NCBI RefSeq assembly: GCF_000720185.1
Contig: NZ_JOIY01000004.1
Coordinates: 1-64,000, forward strand
Source: Streptomyces sp. NRRL S-340
GTDB lineage: Bacteria; Actinomycetota; Actinomycetes; Streptomycetales; Streptomycetaceae
Reading direction: 5' to 3'
DNA: 64,000 nt
The notes under the pieces: generated by a model
What the model was told of the DNA's origin: nothing
What the model saw: the letters and a program-made list of their open reading frames with translations, nothing else
The model's database searches: none
Translations under genes and position numbers: made by a program
In this document: positions 26,110-34,521 of the stretch, in pieces
Layout: each line of letters begins with the position of its first letter
How positions within the stretch are numbered: the first letter of the stretch is position 1

Positions 26110-27084
26110 TCAGAACAGGGCCCGTGCCAGCGCCCGGCGCGCCTCGCTCACCCGGGGGTCCTCCGCGCCGACGACCTCGAACAGCTCCAGCAGTCTCAGC
26201 CGCGCCGCGTCCCGGTCCTCGCCCGCGGTGCGCCGCACGGTGTCGATGAGCCGCCCGAAGGCGTCCTCCACATGACCGCCCACCAGGTCCAGGTCGGCCG
26301 CGGAGATCTGCGCCTGCACGTCCGAGGGCTTCTCGGCCGCCTCCTGACGGACCTTCTGCGGGTCGAGGTTCTGCACCCGCTGGAGCAACTCCGCCTGTGC
26401 GAGGCCCAGTTTGGCCTCGGGGTGGGCGGGGTCCTCGGCCAGCACGTTCTTGTACGCCTGGACCGCGCCGCCGAGGTCACCGGCGTCCAGCGCCTGGGCC
26501 GCCGCGTTGAGCAGCGACTCGTGCGGACCGGCGGCCGGGGCCGGTACGGGCGCCTGGCCGCCCGGTGCGGCGTCCGGGTCGACGGTGAGACCGGTCAGGC
26601 CGAAGCGCTCCTCGCCGACCTGCACCAGCTGGTCCAGGGTCTGGCGGATCTGCGCCTCGCCCGCCGCCCCCTGGAAGAGGGGCAGGGCCTGCCCGGCGAC
26701 CACCGCGAAGACCGCGGGGATCCCCTGGACCCCGAACTGCTGCATCAGCATCTGGTTGGCGTCGACGTCGATCTTGGCGAGGAGGATACGCCCGTTGTAC
26801 TCGACGGCCAGCCGCTCCAGGACGGGGCTCAGCTGCTTGCAGGGCTGGCACCATTCGGCCCAGAAGTCGATGACGACCGGTACCTCGGCGGAGCGCTGCA
26901 GGACATCGCGTTCGAAGCCGGCCTCGTCGACGTCGATGACGAGGTCGGCGGGCGACACGGCCCCCGCCCCGCCTTCACGGGCCGCTTGGGCGCGGGCCTG
27001 CTCCGCCTTCGCCTTGGCCTCCTGGGCCGCCTTCACCGCGGCGAGGTCGACGACTCCGCTCATGGACATGTTCCGTGGCTGCAT
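26110..27084 (-). CDS. Thioredoxin-TPR co-chaperone-like protein (YbbN/CnoX family)
   Basis: The 324-aa protein has a Lys/Ala/Glu-rich N-terminal helix (residues about 15-45) and a thioredoxin fold at about 55-165 with WCQPC in place of WCGPC (FWAEWCQPCKQLSP) and the cis-Pro segment GIPAVFAV. A C-terminal tetratricopeptide region (about 205-324) includes ALDAGDLGGAVQAYKNVLAEDPAHPEAKLGLAQ. This domain order matches YbbN/CnoX, a chaperedoxin that protects substrates from oxidation and passes them to GroEL/DnaK. Unlike E. coli YbbN it keeps both cysteines. ATG 27084 has GGAGG 7 bases upstream. It is monocistronic and divergent from a TetR gene. Confidence 0.88.
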   Translation of the reverse strand: MQPRNMSMSGVVDLAAVKAAQEAKAKAEQARAQAAREGGAGAVSPADLVIDVDEAGFERDVLQRSAEVPVVIDFWAEWCQPCKQLSPVLERLAVEYNGRILLAKIDVDANQMLMQQFGVQGIPAVFAVVAGQALPLFQGAAGEAQIRQTLDQLVQVGEERFGLTGLTVDPDAAPGGQAPVPAPAAGPHESLLNAAAQALDAGDLGGAVQAYKNVLAEDPAHPEAKLGLAQAELLQRVQNLDPQKVRQEAAEKPSDVQAQISAADLDLVGGHVEDAFGRLIDTVRRTAGEDRDAARLRLLELFEVVGAEDPRVSEARRALARALF

Positions 27085-27276
27085 GCGTCTATCCTCCCCC
27101 GTTCCGCGTGTCTGAGTGAAAACGGCCGGATGAACCGGACCGTGCCGGGCGCCTGGTCCCCACCGGGCGCCGGTTTCTGATGGTCCGTGCTGGGCGCCGG
27201 TCGTAGGGGATGACCGGGTGTGCCGCGTGCGTGATGCTCTTGTGGTCGTCGCTCGCACGGGCCGGGCCCGTGCTTT

Positions 27277-27293
27277 CGCTACGACCCGTAGCG
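27277..27293. promoter_or_regulatory. Operator-like dyad CGCTAC-N5-GTAGCG
   Basis: A perfect 6-bp inverted repeat (17 bp in all) 117 bases before the tetR start in the divergent gap. The plus-strand right arm is followed by T, forming TAGCGT (27289-27294), a possible -10 element. It is a candidate site for the adjacent TetR protein. Confidence 0.45.
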
Positions 27294-27397
27294 TAATGGC
27301 ACCGGGTGCCTCAGCGAAACCGTCTCCCGGTGATCTCCCTCACCACCACACAGGTCCCGCCGGTTTCCCGCCCGGTCACGGCCGCGAGAGGGCCGGT

Positions 27398-27403
27398 TAG
27401 GGT
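27398..27403 (+). promoter_or_regulatory. -10 element of leaderless tetR
   Basis: TAGGGT ends 6 bases before the ATG at 27410. The GC-only stretch between leaves no room for an untranslated leader of useful length. Confidence 0.5.
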
Positions 27404-27409
27404 CGGGGG

Positions 27410-28030
27410 ATGCAGAGCCGCACCCCGCCCTCCCGCGCCGGCCGCCCGCGCAGCGCCGCCGCGGACGCGGCCATCCTGGCCGCCACACGTGCGGCTCTGG
27501 TGGAACTGGGCTGGTCGAAGCTCACCCTGGGAGACGTCGCCACCCGGGCCGGGGTTGCGAAGACGACGCTGTACCGCCGCTGGGCGGGCAAGAACGAGCT
27601 GGTCGTCGACGCCGTGGCCGAACTCTTCGACGAGCTGCGACTGCCCGACCTCGGCAGCCTGGCGGCCGACATCGAGGGCGTGGTCCTGCAGTTCGCGGCG
27701 ATCCTGGCCCGGCCGGAGGCCAAGAGCGGGCTGATGGCCGTCGTCGCCGAGTCGACCCGCGACGACGCGCTGCGCGAGCGGATCCGCGGCTCGATCGTGG
27801 AGCGTCAGAAGCGGCTCGTCCTGGAGGGCCGGGCACGGGCGCAGGCCCGCGGCGAACTCCCCCCGGAGACCGACCCGCGGGAGGCCGTCCGCACCGCCGA
27901 CCTCATCTTCGACGTCGTCGCGGGCGCGGTCGTCCACCGCACCCTGGTCAGCGCGGAACCCGCCGACGAGGAGTGGGTCCGCAGTTTCACCCGCGTGCTG
28001 CTGCTGGGGCTGGGCGCCGCGTCCTCGTGA
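27410..28030 (+). CDS. TetR-family regulator
   Basis: The 206-aa protein has the HTH LTLGDVATRAGVAKTTLYRRWAGKNELV (residues about 38-65), with the TLYRRWxxK signature of the AcrR-like subgroup, and a TetR_C domain (VVAESTRDDALRERIRGSIVERQ). The ATG at 27410 lies 6 bases after TAGGGT, so a leaderless transcript is likely. It is divergent from the thioredoxin/TPR gene and convergent with icmA. The dyad at 27277-27293 may be its operator, and the icmA palindrome is another candidate target, but neither can be assigned from sequence. Confidence 0.88.
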   Translation: MQSRTPPSRAGRPRSAAADAAILAATRAALVELGWSKLTLGDVATRAGVAKTTLYRRWAGKNELVVDAVAELFDELRLPDLGSLAADIEGVVLQFAAILARPEAKSGLMAVVAESTRDDALRERIRGSIVERQKRLVLEGRARAQARGELPPETDPREAVRTADLIFDVVAGAVVHRTLVSAEPADEEWVRSFTRVLLLGLGAASS

Positions 28031-28187
28031 GGGGGCCGGCCGTGGGGGCAGGCGCGTGGCCGGCGCCGGGGACACCGGGGCGGGCGCGGGGCGGCACCGG
28101 TGACGACGGCGGCGACGGTCCCGGCGCAGCGGTGACGCCCCGCCGCCGCACGCCCTCCTGACCGCCGCCCCGCCCCGCCGAGCCGCC

Positions 28188-29888
28188 TCAGAACCCGGCC
28201 GGCTCCGTGTACACCCCCCACTCGTCGCGCAGCACCCCGCAGATCTCGCCCAGCGTCGCCTCGGCGCGCACGGCCTGGAGCATCGGCTCGATCATGTTGG
28301 CCCCCGACCGCGCCGCGGCCAGCATGGCGTCCAGCGACGCCCGTACCGCGGCGTCGTCGCGCGCGCCGCGGCGCGCACCGAGCACCCGCACCTGCTCGCG
28401 CTCCACCTCGTGGCTGACCCGCAGGATCTCCAGGTCCCCGGTGACGGAGCCGGTCGCCGTGTTGACGCCGACGACCCGCTTGTCGCCCTTCTCCAGCGCC
28501 TGCTGGTAGCGGAACGCGGATTCGGCGATCTCGCCGGTGAACCAGCCGTCCTCGATGCCCCGCAGGATGCCGGAGGTGACCGGCCCGATCGGGTGCCTGC
28601 CGTCGGGGTGGGCGCGCAGGCCGCGCTCCTTGATCTGGTCGAAGATCTTCTCGGCGTCCGCCTCGATCCGGTCCGTCAGCTGCTCGACGTACCAGGAACC
28701 GCCCAGCGGGTCGGCGACGTTGGCGACGCCGGTCTCCTCCATCAGCACCTGCTGGGTGCGCAGCGCGATCTCGGCGGCCTGCTCGCTGGGCAGCGCGAGG
28801 GTCTCGTCCAGGGCGTTGGTGTGCAGGGAGTTGGTGCCGCCGAGCACGGCCGCGAGCGCCTCGACGGCGGTGCGCACGACGTTGTTGTACGGCTGCTGGG
28901 CGGTGAGCGAGACACCGGCGGTCTGGGTGTGGAAGCGCAGCCACTGCGCCTTGTCGGTCCGCGCGCCGTACACGTCGCGCATCCAGCGGGCCCAGATGCG
29001 GCGGGCCGCGCGGAACTTGGCGATCTCCTCGAAGAAGTCGACGTGCGCGTCGAAGAAGAAGGACAGGCCGGGCGCGAAGACGTCCACGTCGAGGCCGCGG
29101 CTGAGGCCCAGCTCGACGTAGCCGAAGCCGTCCGCGAGGGTGTACGCCAGCTCCTGCGCGGCCGTCGCCCCGGCCTCGCGGATGTGGTAGCCGGAGACGG
29201 ACAGCGGCTTGTAGGCGGGGATGTTCGAGGCGCAGTGCTCCATCAGGTCACCGATGAGGCGCAGGTGCGGCTCGGGCTGGAAGAGCCACTCCTTCTGGGC
29301 GATGTACTCCTTGAAGATGTCCGTCTGGAGGGTTCCGTTGAGGACGGCGGGGTCCACGCCCTGGCGCTCGGCGGCGACCAGGTACATGCAGAAGACGGGC
29401 ACGGCGGGCCCGCTGATCGTCATCGAGGTGGTGACGTCGCCGAGCGGGATGTCCTTGAACAGGACCTCCATGTCGGCGGCGGAGTCGATGGCCACCCCGC
29501 AGTGGCCGACCTCGCCCAGCGAGCGCGGGTCGTCGGAGTCGCGGCCCATGAGCGTGGGCATGTCGAAGGCGACCGAGAGACCGCCGCCGCCCGCGGCGAG
29601 GATCATCTTGTAGCGCTCGTTGGTCTGCTCGGCGTTGCCGAACCCGGCGAACTGGCGGATGGTCCAGGTCCGCCCGCGGTAGCCGGTCGGGTACAGCCCG
29701 CGGGTGAAGGGGTACTCGCCGGGCCAGCCGATCCGCTCGAAGCCCTCGTACTCGTCCCCCGGCCGGGGCCCGTACACCGGCTCCACGGGGTCGCCGGAGA
29801 GCGTGGTGAAGTCAGCATCGCGCTTGCGCGCGGCGTCGTACCGGGCCTGCCAGCGTCGGCGGCCCTCTTCGATGGCGTCAGCGTCCAT
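28188..29888 (-). CDS. icmA: Isobutyryl-CoA mutase, large (substrate-binding) subunit
   Basis: The 566-aa protein is the TIM-barrel subunit of the coenzyme-B12 mutase that interconverts isobutyryl-CoA and n-butyryl-CoA, linking valine catabolism to butyrate and polyketide precursors. Residue 80 is Phe (RQFAGF) and residue 198 is Gln (EYIAQKEW). In methylmalonyl-CoA mutase these are Tyr and Arg, so substrate specificity points to isobutyryl-CoA. Length equals the characterised Streptomyces IcmA. No B12-binding domain (DxHxxG) is present; it needs the small subunit IcmB, not found in this window. The ATG is close to a perfect 22-bp palindrome that overlaps the promoter, implying tight repression. 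Confidence 0.93.
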   Translation of the reverse strand: MDADAIEEGRRRWQARYDAARKRDADFTTLSGDPVEPVYGPRPGDEYEGFERIGWPGEYPFTRGLYPTGYRGRTWTIRQFAGFGNAEQTNERYKMILAAGGGGLSVAFDMPTLMGRDSDDPRSLGEVGHCGVAIDSAADMEVLFKDIPLGDVTTSMTISGPAVPVFCMYLVAAERQGVDPAVLNGTLQTDIFKEYIAQKEWLFQPEPHLRLIGDLMEHCASNIPAYKPLSVSGYHIREAGATAAQELAYTLADGFGYVELGLSRGLDVDVFAPGLSFFFDAHVDFFEEIAKFRAARRIWARWMRDVYGARTDKAQWLRFHTQTAGVSLTAQQPYNNVVRTAVEALAAVLGGTNSLHTNALDETLALPSEQAAEIALRTQQVLMEETGVANVADPLGGSWYVEQLTDRIEADAEKIFDQIKERGLRAHPDGRHPIGPVTSGILRGIEDGWFTGEIAESAFRYQQALEKGDKRVVGVNTATGSVTGDLEILRVSHEVEREQVRVLGARRGARDDAAVRASLDAMLAAARSGANMIEPMLQAVRAEATLGEICGVLRDEWGVYTEPAGF

Positions 29889-29896
29889 GCTTCAAA

Positions 29897-29918
29897 TTTA
29901 CTAGGACGTCCTAGTAAA
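29897..29918. promoter_or_regulatory. Perfect 22-bp palindrome operator at the icmA promoter
   Basis: TTTACTAGGAC and its exact reverse complement abut with no spacer. It begins 9 bases before the icmA start codon. On the minus strand its promoter-proximal half contains TAGTAA, a plausible -10 ending 9 bases before the ATG, so a bound dimer would occlude RNA polymerase. Confidence 0.8.
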
Positions 29919-29961
29919 AGTCGACGGCTGACCGCCGTACGCGTGCGGTACGGCGGTGCGG

Positions 29962-30300
29962 TTACGCCTCGGCGACCGCCGGAGCGCGGTCGGTGACCTT
30001 GGCCTCCAGCTCGCGGCTGATCCTGCGCTCGACGAAGAAGGCGGCGGTGGGCACGGTCCCGGCGAGCAGCACCCACAGCTGCTTGGCCACCGGCCACTTC
30101 GCCTTGGAGCCCAGGTCGAAGGCGACGACCAGGTAGATCACGTACAGCCAGCCGTGCGCGATGCCGATGACGGTGGTGAACTTCGCCGCGCCGTCGATCT
30201 GGAGGCCGTACTTGGCGATGACGCCGAGGGTCAGCAGGACCAGCAGCACGCCGGTGACGTAGGCCATGACGCGGTAGCGGGTCAGCACGCTCTTCTTCAT
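29962..30300 (-). CDS. DUF3817 small membrane protein
   Basis: The 112-aa protein has three hydrophobic helices (YVTGVLLVLLTLGVI, IAHGWLYVIYLVVAFDL, LWVLLAGTVPTAAFFVE) joined by the family motif IGIAHGxLY and ending FFVERRISRELE. It matches DUF3817, whose function is unknown. A second DUF3817 gene (34001-34345) lies 3.7 kb away. It lies 66 bases downstream of a MarR gene on the same strand and may be co-transcribed. Confidence 0.88.
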   Translation of the reverse strand: MKKSVLTRYRVMAYVTGVLLVLLTLGVIAKYGLQIDGAAKFTTVIGIAHGWLYVIYLVVAFDLGSKAKWPVAKQLWVLLAGTVPTAAFFVERRISRELEAKVTDRAPAVAEA

Positions 30301-30366
30301 GGGGTCGAGCGTAACCGTCCGTTCCGGGAGATCTTGCCCCGGGTCGCACTGCCCGCGACCGGGGCG

Positions 30367-30876
30367 TCAGCCCTCGTCGAAGTCGTGCGCGGCCACGCGC
30401 AGGGGCCGCAGCATCGCGAAGATCTCCGCGCACTCCTCGGCGTCGTAGGCGCCCAGGCCGAAGTCCATCGCCATCAGGTCGCGGGTGGCCGACTCGACCA
30501 CCTCGCGGCCCTTGTCGGTGATGACGGCGAGGGTGCCGCGGCCGTCGTTGGGGTTGGGGCGCTTGGCGACCAGGCCGGACCTGACCAGGCGGTCCACGGT
30601 GTTCGTGACGGACGTAGGGTGCACCATGAGCCGCTCACCGATCTTGGACATCGGCAGTTCCCCGGCCTTGGAGAAGGTGAGCAGCACCAGCGCCTCGTAG
30701 CGCGCGAACGTCAGCCCGTACGGCTTGACCACCGCGTCGACCTCGGCCAGGAGGATCTGGTGCGCGCGCATGATGGAGGTGATCGCCGCCATGGACGGCA
30801 CGTTTCCCCACCGCTGCTTCCAGAGGTCGTCGGCGCGTGCGATGGGGTCGAAGGGGAGACTGAGGGGCTTCGGCAC
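30367..30876 (-). CDS. MarR-family transcriptional regulator
   Basis: The 169-aa protein has the winged helix LPMSKIGERLMVHPTSVTNTVDRLVRSGLVAKRPNPNDGRGTLAVIT, with the DGRG wing, between dimerisation helices. The GTG start at 30876 lies 8 bases after TAGGGT (30885-30890, minus strand), consistent with a leaderless or very short-leader transcript. DUF3817 follows 66 bases downstream. No inverted repeat typical of MarR operators was clear in the 33-base gap to the upstream exporter gene, so its targets may be elsewhere. Confidence 0.9.
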   Translation of the reverse strand: MPKPLSLPFDPIARADDLWKQRWGNVPSMAAITSIMRAHQILLAEVDAVVKPYGLTFARYEALVLLTFSKAGELPMSKIGERLMVHPTSVTNTVDRLVRSGLVAKRPNPNDGRGTLAVITDKGREVVESATRDLMAMDFGLGAYDAEECAEIFAMLRPLRVAAHDFDEG

Positions 30877-30909
30877 GGCATCAGACCCTACCCGCCGGTC
30901 ATATCGTGG

Positions 30910-32184
30910 TCAGCCCCGTCTCGCCTTTCGGTCCGGGCGGTCCGCGCGGGATTCCGCGGGGCGGTCCGTGCGGGCCCGCGGGGCGACCGCGCGGGAGCCG
31001 TCGGTGCGCCGGGCGGCGCCGGCCAGCAGCAGGCAGGCCACCGTGCCCAGGGCCCCCGCCCCCGCGACCGTCGCGCGCACCCCGGCGAACTCGGCCGCGA
31101 CGCCCGCCAGGGCCATGCCCACGCCCTGGACGGTCATGAGCCCGGCGGTGAGCAGGGTCATCGCGCGCCCGCGCAGTTCCTCGGGGACGGCGGCGACGAA
31201 CCACTGGTCCAGGCCCAGGGTGTACGCCGACCCGGCGCCGGAGACCAGGAGCAGGAGCAGGGAGAGCGCCAGGCCGGGGTGGAGGGCGTAGCCGAGGTAG
31301 GGCAGCAGCGCGAGGCTCACCAGCGGGAGCGCGATGCGCTCGCGGGCGGCGGGCAGCAGCCGCGAGCCCGCGTACAGCTCGCCGGCCACGGTGCCGGCGG
31401 GCAGCGCGCACATCAGCAGCCCGAGCCCGGTGGATCCGGTGTCGAGCGCCGCGGCGTACGGGGCCGCCAGGGCCTCGGGCACCACCGCGAACGCGGGCGG
31501 CACCCAGAAGAGCAGGAGCAGGACGCGCGTCCTGCGGTCGGCGAGCACTTGCCGGGCACCGCGCAACGAGTCGCCCACCAGGGCGCCGGACCGCCCGGTG
31601 CGCGCCGGACGGGGCCGGGTGCCGAGGCGGAGCAGTGCGGCGGAGGCCAGGAAGGTGCCCACGGTGATCAGCAGCGCGTGCCGGGGGCCGACCACGGTGA
31701 GCAGCAGCCCGCCGAGGCCGTAACCGGCGAGCAGCGCGCTCTGCGAGACGATCCGCAGCAGGGAGCGGCCCAGGACGAACAGGTCGCCGTCGCCGAGGAT
31801 GTCGGCGAGGGTCGCCATGCGCGTGCCCTGGAACACCGGTGAGACGACGGCGAGGGCGCATCGCAGTGCGAGCAGGACGCCGATGTGCGCCCCCGGCGCG
31901 ACCATGGGCGCCACGCACGCCGCGCACACCAGGTCGCACGTCACGAGGACGCGGCGGGCCGGGAAGCGGTCGGCGAGCCCGGCCAGGAGCGTGCCGCCGA
32001 CGACGTACGGCAGGAAGCCGAGCGCGAAGGTGAGCGCGCTGAGCAGGGGCGAGCCGGTGAGGTCGTAGACGAGGACGGACAGGGCGACCTCGCTGACGAT
32101 GACGCCGAGCAGGGAGAGGGCGTGCGCGGCGAAGACGGCGCGGAACTCGGGGACGGCGAAGACCTGGGTGTAGCGCTGGGACAT
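30910..32184 (-). CDS. MFS transporter (12 TM)
   Basis: The 424-aa permease has about 12 hydrophobic helices and the motif A-like AGLADRFPARRVLVTCD after helix 2, as in the MFS_3/enterobactin-exporter-like group. The C-terminus is a charged Arg/Asp-rich tail of about 30 residues. ATG 32184. It is divergent from a DUF5937/ArsR regulator gene 80 bases away, which probably controls it, and sits 34 bases upstream of the marR start on the same strand. The substrate is unknown; export is more likely than import by family. Confidence 0.88.
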   Translation of the reverse strand: MSQRYTQVFAVPEFRAVFAAHALSLLGVIVSEVALSVLVYDLTGSPLLSALTFALGFLPYVVGGTLLAGLADRFPARRVLVTCDLVCAACVAPMVAPGAHIGVLLALRCALAVVSPVFQGTRMATLADILGDGDLFVLGRSLLRIVSQSALLAGYGLGGLLLTVVGPRHALLITVGTFLASAALLRLGTRPRPARTGRSGALVGDSLRGARQVLADRRTRVLLLLFWVPPAFAVVPEALAAPYAAALDTGSTGLGLLMCALPAGTVAGELYAGSRLLPAARERIALPLVSLALLPYLGYALHPGLALSLLLLLVSGAGSAYTLGLDQWFVAAVPEELRGRAMTLLTAGLMTVQGVGMALAGVAAEFAGVRATVAGAGALGTVACLLLAGAARRTDGSRAVAPRARTDRPAESRADRPDRKARRG

Positions 32185-32263
32185 GCACGGCAGCGTGCGG
32201 CCGGACCGTCGCGGACCCTAGTCTTTCGGCTCAGGCCGAATCTTCCTCTCCTGGGGTGTGCGC

Positions 32264-33256
32264 ATGCCGTTCCGTCTGCGTTTCGGCGACGACGACCTGC
32301 TGCGGTGCCGGTTCGCGCTGTCACCGCTGTGGGAGACGCAGGAGGCGGTACGGACGCTGGGGCGGCCGGACCGGCACGGGTACCACCCGCACTGGCTGCG
32401 GCGCATCCGGGAGGCGGCCCGCGGGCTGGACCTGGCGCCGTTGTGGCTGCTCATGCCGCGGCGCGGGCACAGCCCGGACTTCCTGGGGCCGCCGCCGCTC
32501 GGTCCCGCGGCGACGTTCGAGGAGGAGATCGCCGCAGTGCGGGCGGCCGATCCGGCGGCGGCCCGGGAGGACCTGGCGCGGGCCCTGGCGGACACGCCGG
32601 GCGCGCTGCGGTCGCGGCCCGGCCGGGCCCTGCTGGCCGATCCGGAGCGGGCGGTGCGGGAGCTGGCGGACCTGCTGGAAACCGCGTGGCGGGCGCTGGT
32701 GGAGCCGGAGTGGCCGCGGCTGCGGGCGCTGCTGGAGGCCGACATCGCCTTCCACTCGCGGCGGCTGGCCGAGGTCGGGCTGGAGGCGCTGCTGCCCGAA
32801 CTGGACCGCCGGCTGTCCTGGGACGGGCGGACGCTGACCGTGGACTGGCACGGCGAGCACGGCCGCGATCTGGGCGGGCAGGGGCTGGTGCTGATGCCGA
32901 GCGTGTTCTCCTGGCCGGAGGTGATCAGCGGCTTCGAGCCTCCGTGGCAGCCGACGCTGGTGTACCCGGCGCGGGGCCTGGCGGGGCTGTGGACCGAGCC
33001 GGGCACGGCGGGCGCACAGGCACTGGTACGGCTGCTGGGGCGGGGGCGGGCGGCGGTGCTGGGCGCGCTGACCGACCCGGCGACGACGTCGGACCTGGCG
33101 CACCGGCTCGGGCTGGCCCCGTCGTCGGTGTCCGCGCATCTGACGGTGCTGCGGGACGCGGGGCTGCTCACGGCGCGGCGGTACGGACACCGGGTGCTGT
33201 ACGAGCGGACACCGCTGGGGATGGCACTGGCGGCGTCCGGGGGCGAGGCGCGGTGA
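32264..33256 (+). CDS. ArsR-type regulator with N-terminal DUF5937
   Basis: The 330-aa protein opens with the DUF5937 pattern (MPFRLRFGDDDLLRCRFALSPLWETQEAVRTL) and ends with an ArsR winged helix (RAAVLGALTDPATTSDLAHRLGLAPSSVSAHLTVLRDAGLLTARRYGHRVLYERT, about residues 260-320). ATG 32264 is used; GTG 32258 is in frame. A -10-like TAGTCT lies at 32219-32224. This architecture is frequent in Streptomyces and usually controls a neighbouring transporter, here the divergent MFS gene. No metal-binding cysteines are visible, so the effector is not a metal of the classical ArsR type. Confidence 0.85.
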   Translation: MPFRLRFGDDDLLRCRFALSPLWETQEAVRTLGRPDRHGYHPHWLRRIREAARGLDLAPLWLLMPRRGHSPDFLGPPPLGPAATFEEEIAAVRAADPAAAREDLARALADTPGALRSRPGRALLADPERAVRELADLLETAWRALVEPEWPRLRALLEADIAFHSRRLAEVGLEALLPELDRRLSWDGRTLTVDWHGEHGRDLGGQGLVLMPSVFSWPEVISGFEPPWQPTLVYPARGLAGLWTEPGTAGAQALVRLLGRGRAAVLGALTDPATTSDLAHRLGLAPSSVSAHLTVLRDAGLLTARRYGHRVLYERTPLGMALAASGGEAR

Positions 33257-33707
33257 GCGGGGGGCGTGGGCGGGGCGCGGTCCCGGCGGCGGGCGTGGCG
33301 TGGCGGGGCGGGCAGGACTGGGCCAGGGCGGCGGGCCGCAACCGAGGGCGCGGCACGAGCACGGCGGCGGGCTGAAGCCCGGGCGCGGCGCGGTCCCGGC
33401 GGCGGGCGTGGCATGCGCCGGGCACGGCGGGCGGGGGCTGCCGCGAGAGTGGCCCGGGCACGGCGGGCGTGGCGTGGCGGGGCGGGCAGGACTGGGCCAG
33501 GGCGGCGGGCCGCAGCCGAGGGCGCGGCACGGGCACGGCGGCGAGCCGAAGCCCGGGCGCGGCGCGGTCCCGGCAGCGGGCAGGGCTGGGCCGCGGCGGC
33601 GGGCGGGCGGGGGTCAGGGCACGGCGGCGACCAGGGGCCGGGGCGTGGGCCGGGGCGGTCTGACGGGTGCGCGACCGCCCCGGGCGCGGCGCGGGGGGCC
33701 GGCGGGG
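33257..33707. repeat. 451-base non-coding block with two ~122-bp direct repeats, extreme GC
   Basis: Copies at about 33287-33409 and 33461-33582 (174-base period) differ at only a few positions. The block is G-rich on the plus strand with many GGG/GGGG runs, well above the surrounding GC. Open frames through it are Arg/Gly/Ala low complexity with no ribosome sites and are not supported as genes. It separates the ArsR-type gene from the convergent thiamine-binding gene. Confidence 0.75.
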
Positions 33708-34004
33708 CTACTCCCCCGCCAGGTGCCGTTCGACCGTCTCCACCTTCGAGGTGAGGCCGTCCGTCACGCCCGGGCGGATGTCCGCCTTGAGGACGAGGGA
33801 GACGCGGGGAGCGCGGGCCTCCACCGCGGCGACGGCGCGCCGGACCACGTCCATCACCTCGTCCCACTCCCCCTCGATCGAGGTGAACATGGCGTCGGTG
33901 CGGTGCGGCAGGCCGGACGCGCGGACGACGCGGACGGCGTCGGCGACGTACTCGCCCACGTCCTCGCCGACGCCCAGCGGGGTCACGGAGAAGGCGACGA
34001 TCAC
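33708..34004 (-). CDS. MTH1187-family thiamine-binding protein (DUF77)
   Basis: The 98-aa protein resembles the small ferredoxin-like fold of the YkoF/MTH1187 group, which binds thiamine-like ligands. Conserved features are the start [27 protein letters not shown], the [20 protein letters not shown] segment and [16 protein letters not shown] 34004 overlaps the stop of the upstream DUF3817 gene (GTGA), so the two are translationally coupled. A cytoplasmic thiamine-sensing or carrier role is inferred from the family; no thiamine riboswitch was seen upstream. Confidence 0.88.
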   Translation of the reverse strand: MIVAFSVTPLGVGEDVGEYVADAVRVVRASGLPHRTDAMFTSIEGEWDEVMDVVRRAVAAVEARAPRVSLVLKADIRPGVTDGLTSKVETVERHLAGE

Positions 34005-34345
34005 GCGTTCACCACTCCCTCGCGGCGGGCGCGGGAGGCGATGACCGCGTCCTCGGCCTCGCGCTTGAGCTTGCGCTCGGCGAAGAAGCCGCCGGTGGGC
34101 AGGACCGACAGGACGAAGTAGAGGGCGGCGGTCTTCAGCGGCCACTTGGTGCGGTTCCAGGCGTCGGCCCAGAAGATCACGTAGAGGACGAAGAGGACGC
34201 CGTGGATCGAGCCCATCGCGGGGACCGCGTTGAAGTCGGTGGTCCGCTTCAGGACCGAGCAGACCAGCAGGAGGAGGAAGCTCACCGCCTCGGGGGCGGA
34301 GACCAGGCGGAGGCGGCGGAGGGCGGTGGCGGTCTTGATGTCCAC
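34001..34345 (-). CDS. DUF3817 small membrane protein (second paralog)
   Basis: The 114-aa protein has hydrophobic helices and the family motif ([19 protein letters not shown] ... [20 protein letters not shown]). It is related to the product at 29962-30300 but clearly divergent in sequence. The start is GTG 34345, preceded by GAAGGTGA. It is the first gene of a two-gene unit with the thiamine-binding protein (four-base overlap). It is divergent from the AIM24 gene trio. Function unknown. Confidence 0.88.
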   Translation of the reverse strand: MDIKTATALRRLRLVSAPEAVSFLLLLVCSVLKRTTDFNAVPAMGSIHGVLFVLYVIFWADAWNRTKWPLKTAALYFVLSVLPTGGFFAERKLKREAEDAVIASRARREGVVNA

Positions 34346-34509
34346 AGGTCACCTTCGGTGGGAGAGACACGGGAGCTGCGGCCGGGTTTGTGAACGCAGG
34401 CACAAAGTTTCGTCCATTGTGGCAAACCGGCGGAGGTGCACGGCCCCTAGGGGGGCGCTCAGGGGCCTTCTCCACCCGTGGGACCTGTCTTCTCCTCCCC
34501 CTTCGCCGT

Positions 34510-34515
34510 TACCTT
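34510..34515 (+). promoter_or_regulatory. -10 element of the AIM24 operon
   Basis: TACCTT ends 6 bases before the GTG at 34522, giving a leaderless start for the first AIM24 gene. Confidence 0.4.
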
Positions 34516-34521
34516 CTGTGC

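Larger units (their letters stand above)
27085..27409. other. 325-base divergent intergenic region
   Basis: It contains the thioredoxin/TPR ribosome site, a perfect CGCTAC-N5-GTAGCG dyad and the leaderless tetR promoter (TAGGGT at 27398-27403). No gene was supported in it. Confidence 0.6.

Noticed and set aside
25307..26275. Plus-strand frame of about 320 codons through the 25.5-26.1 kb gap
   Set aside because: No Shine-Dalgarno, no recognisable domain, and it runs into the thioredoxin/TPR gene on the other strand.
28188..29888. Methylmalonyl-CoA mutase large subunit
   Set aside because: Phe80 and Gln198 replace the Tyr and Arg needed for methylmalonyl-CoA, and the length is that of IcmA with no B12 domain.
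33266..33754. Arg/Gly-rich protein gene in the repeat block
   Set aside because: No ribosome site, extreme composition in several frames at once, and the same peptides recur because the DNA itself is duplicated.
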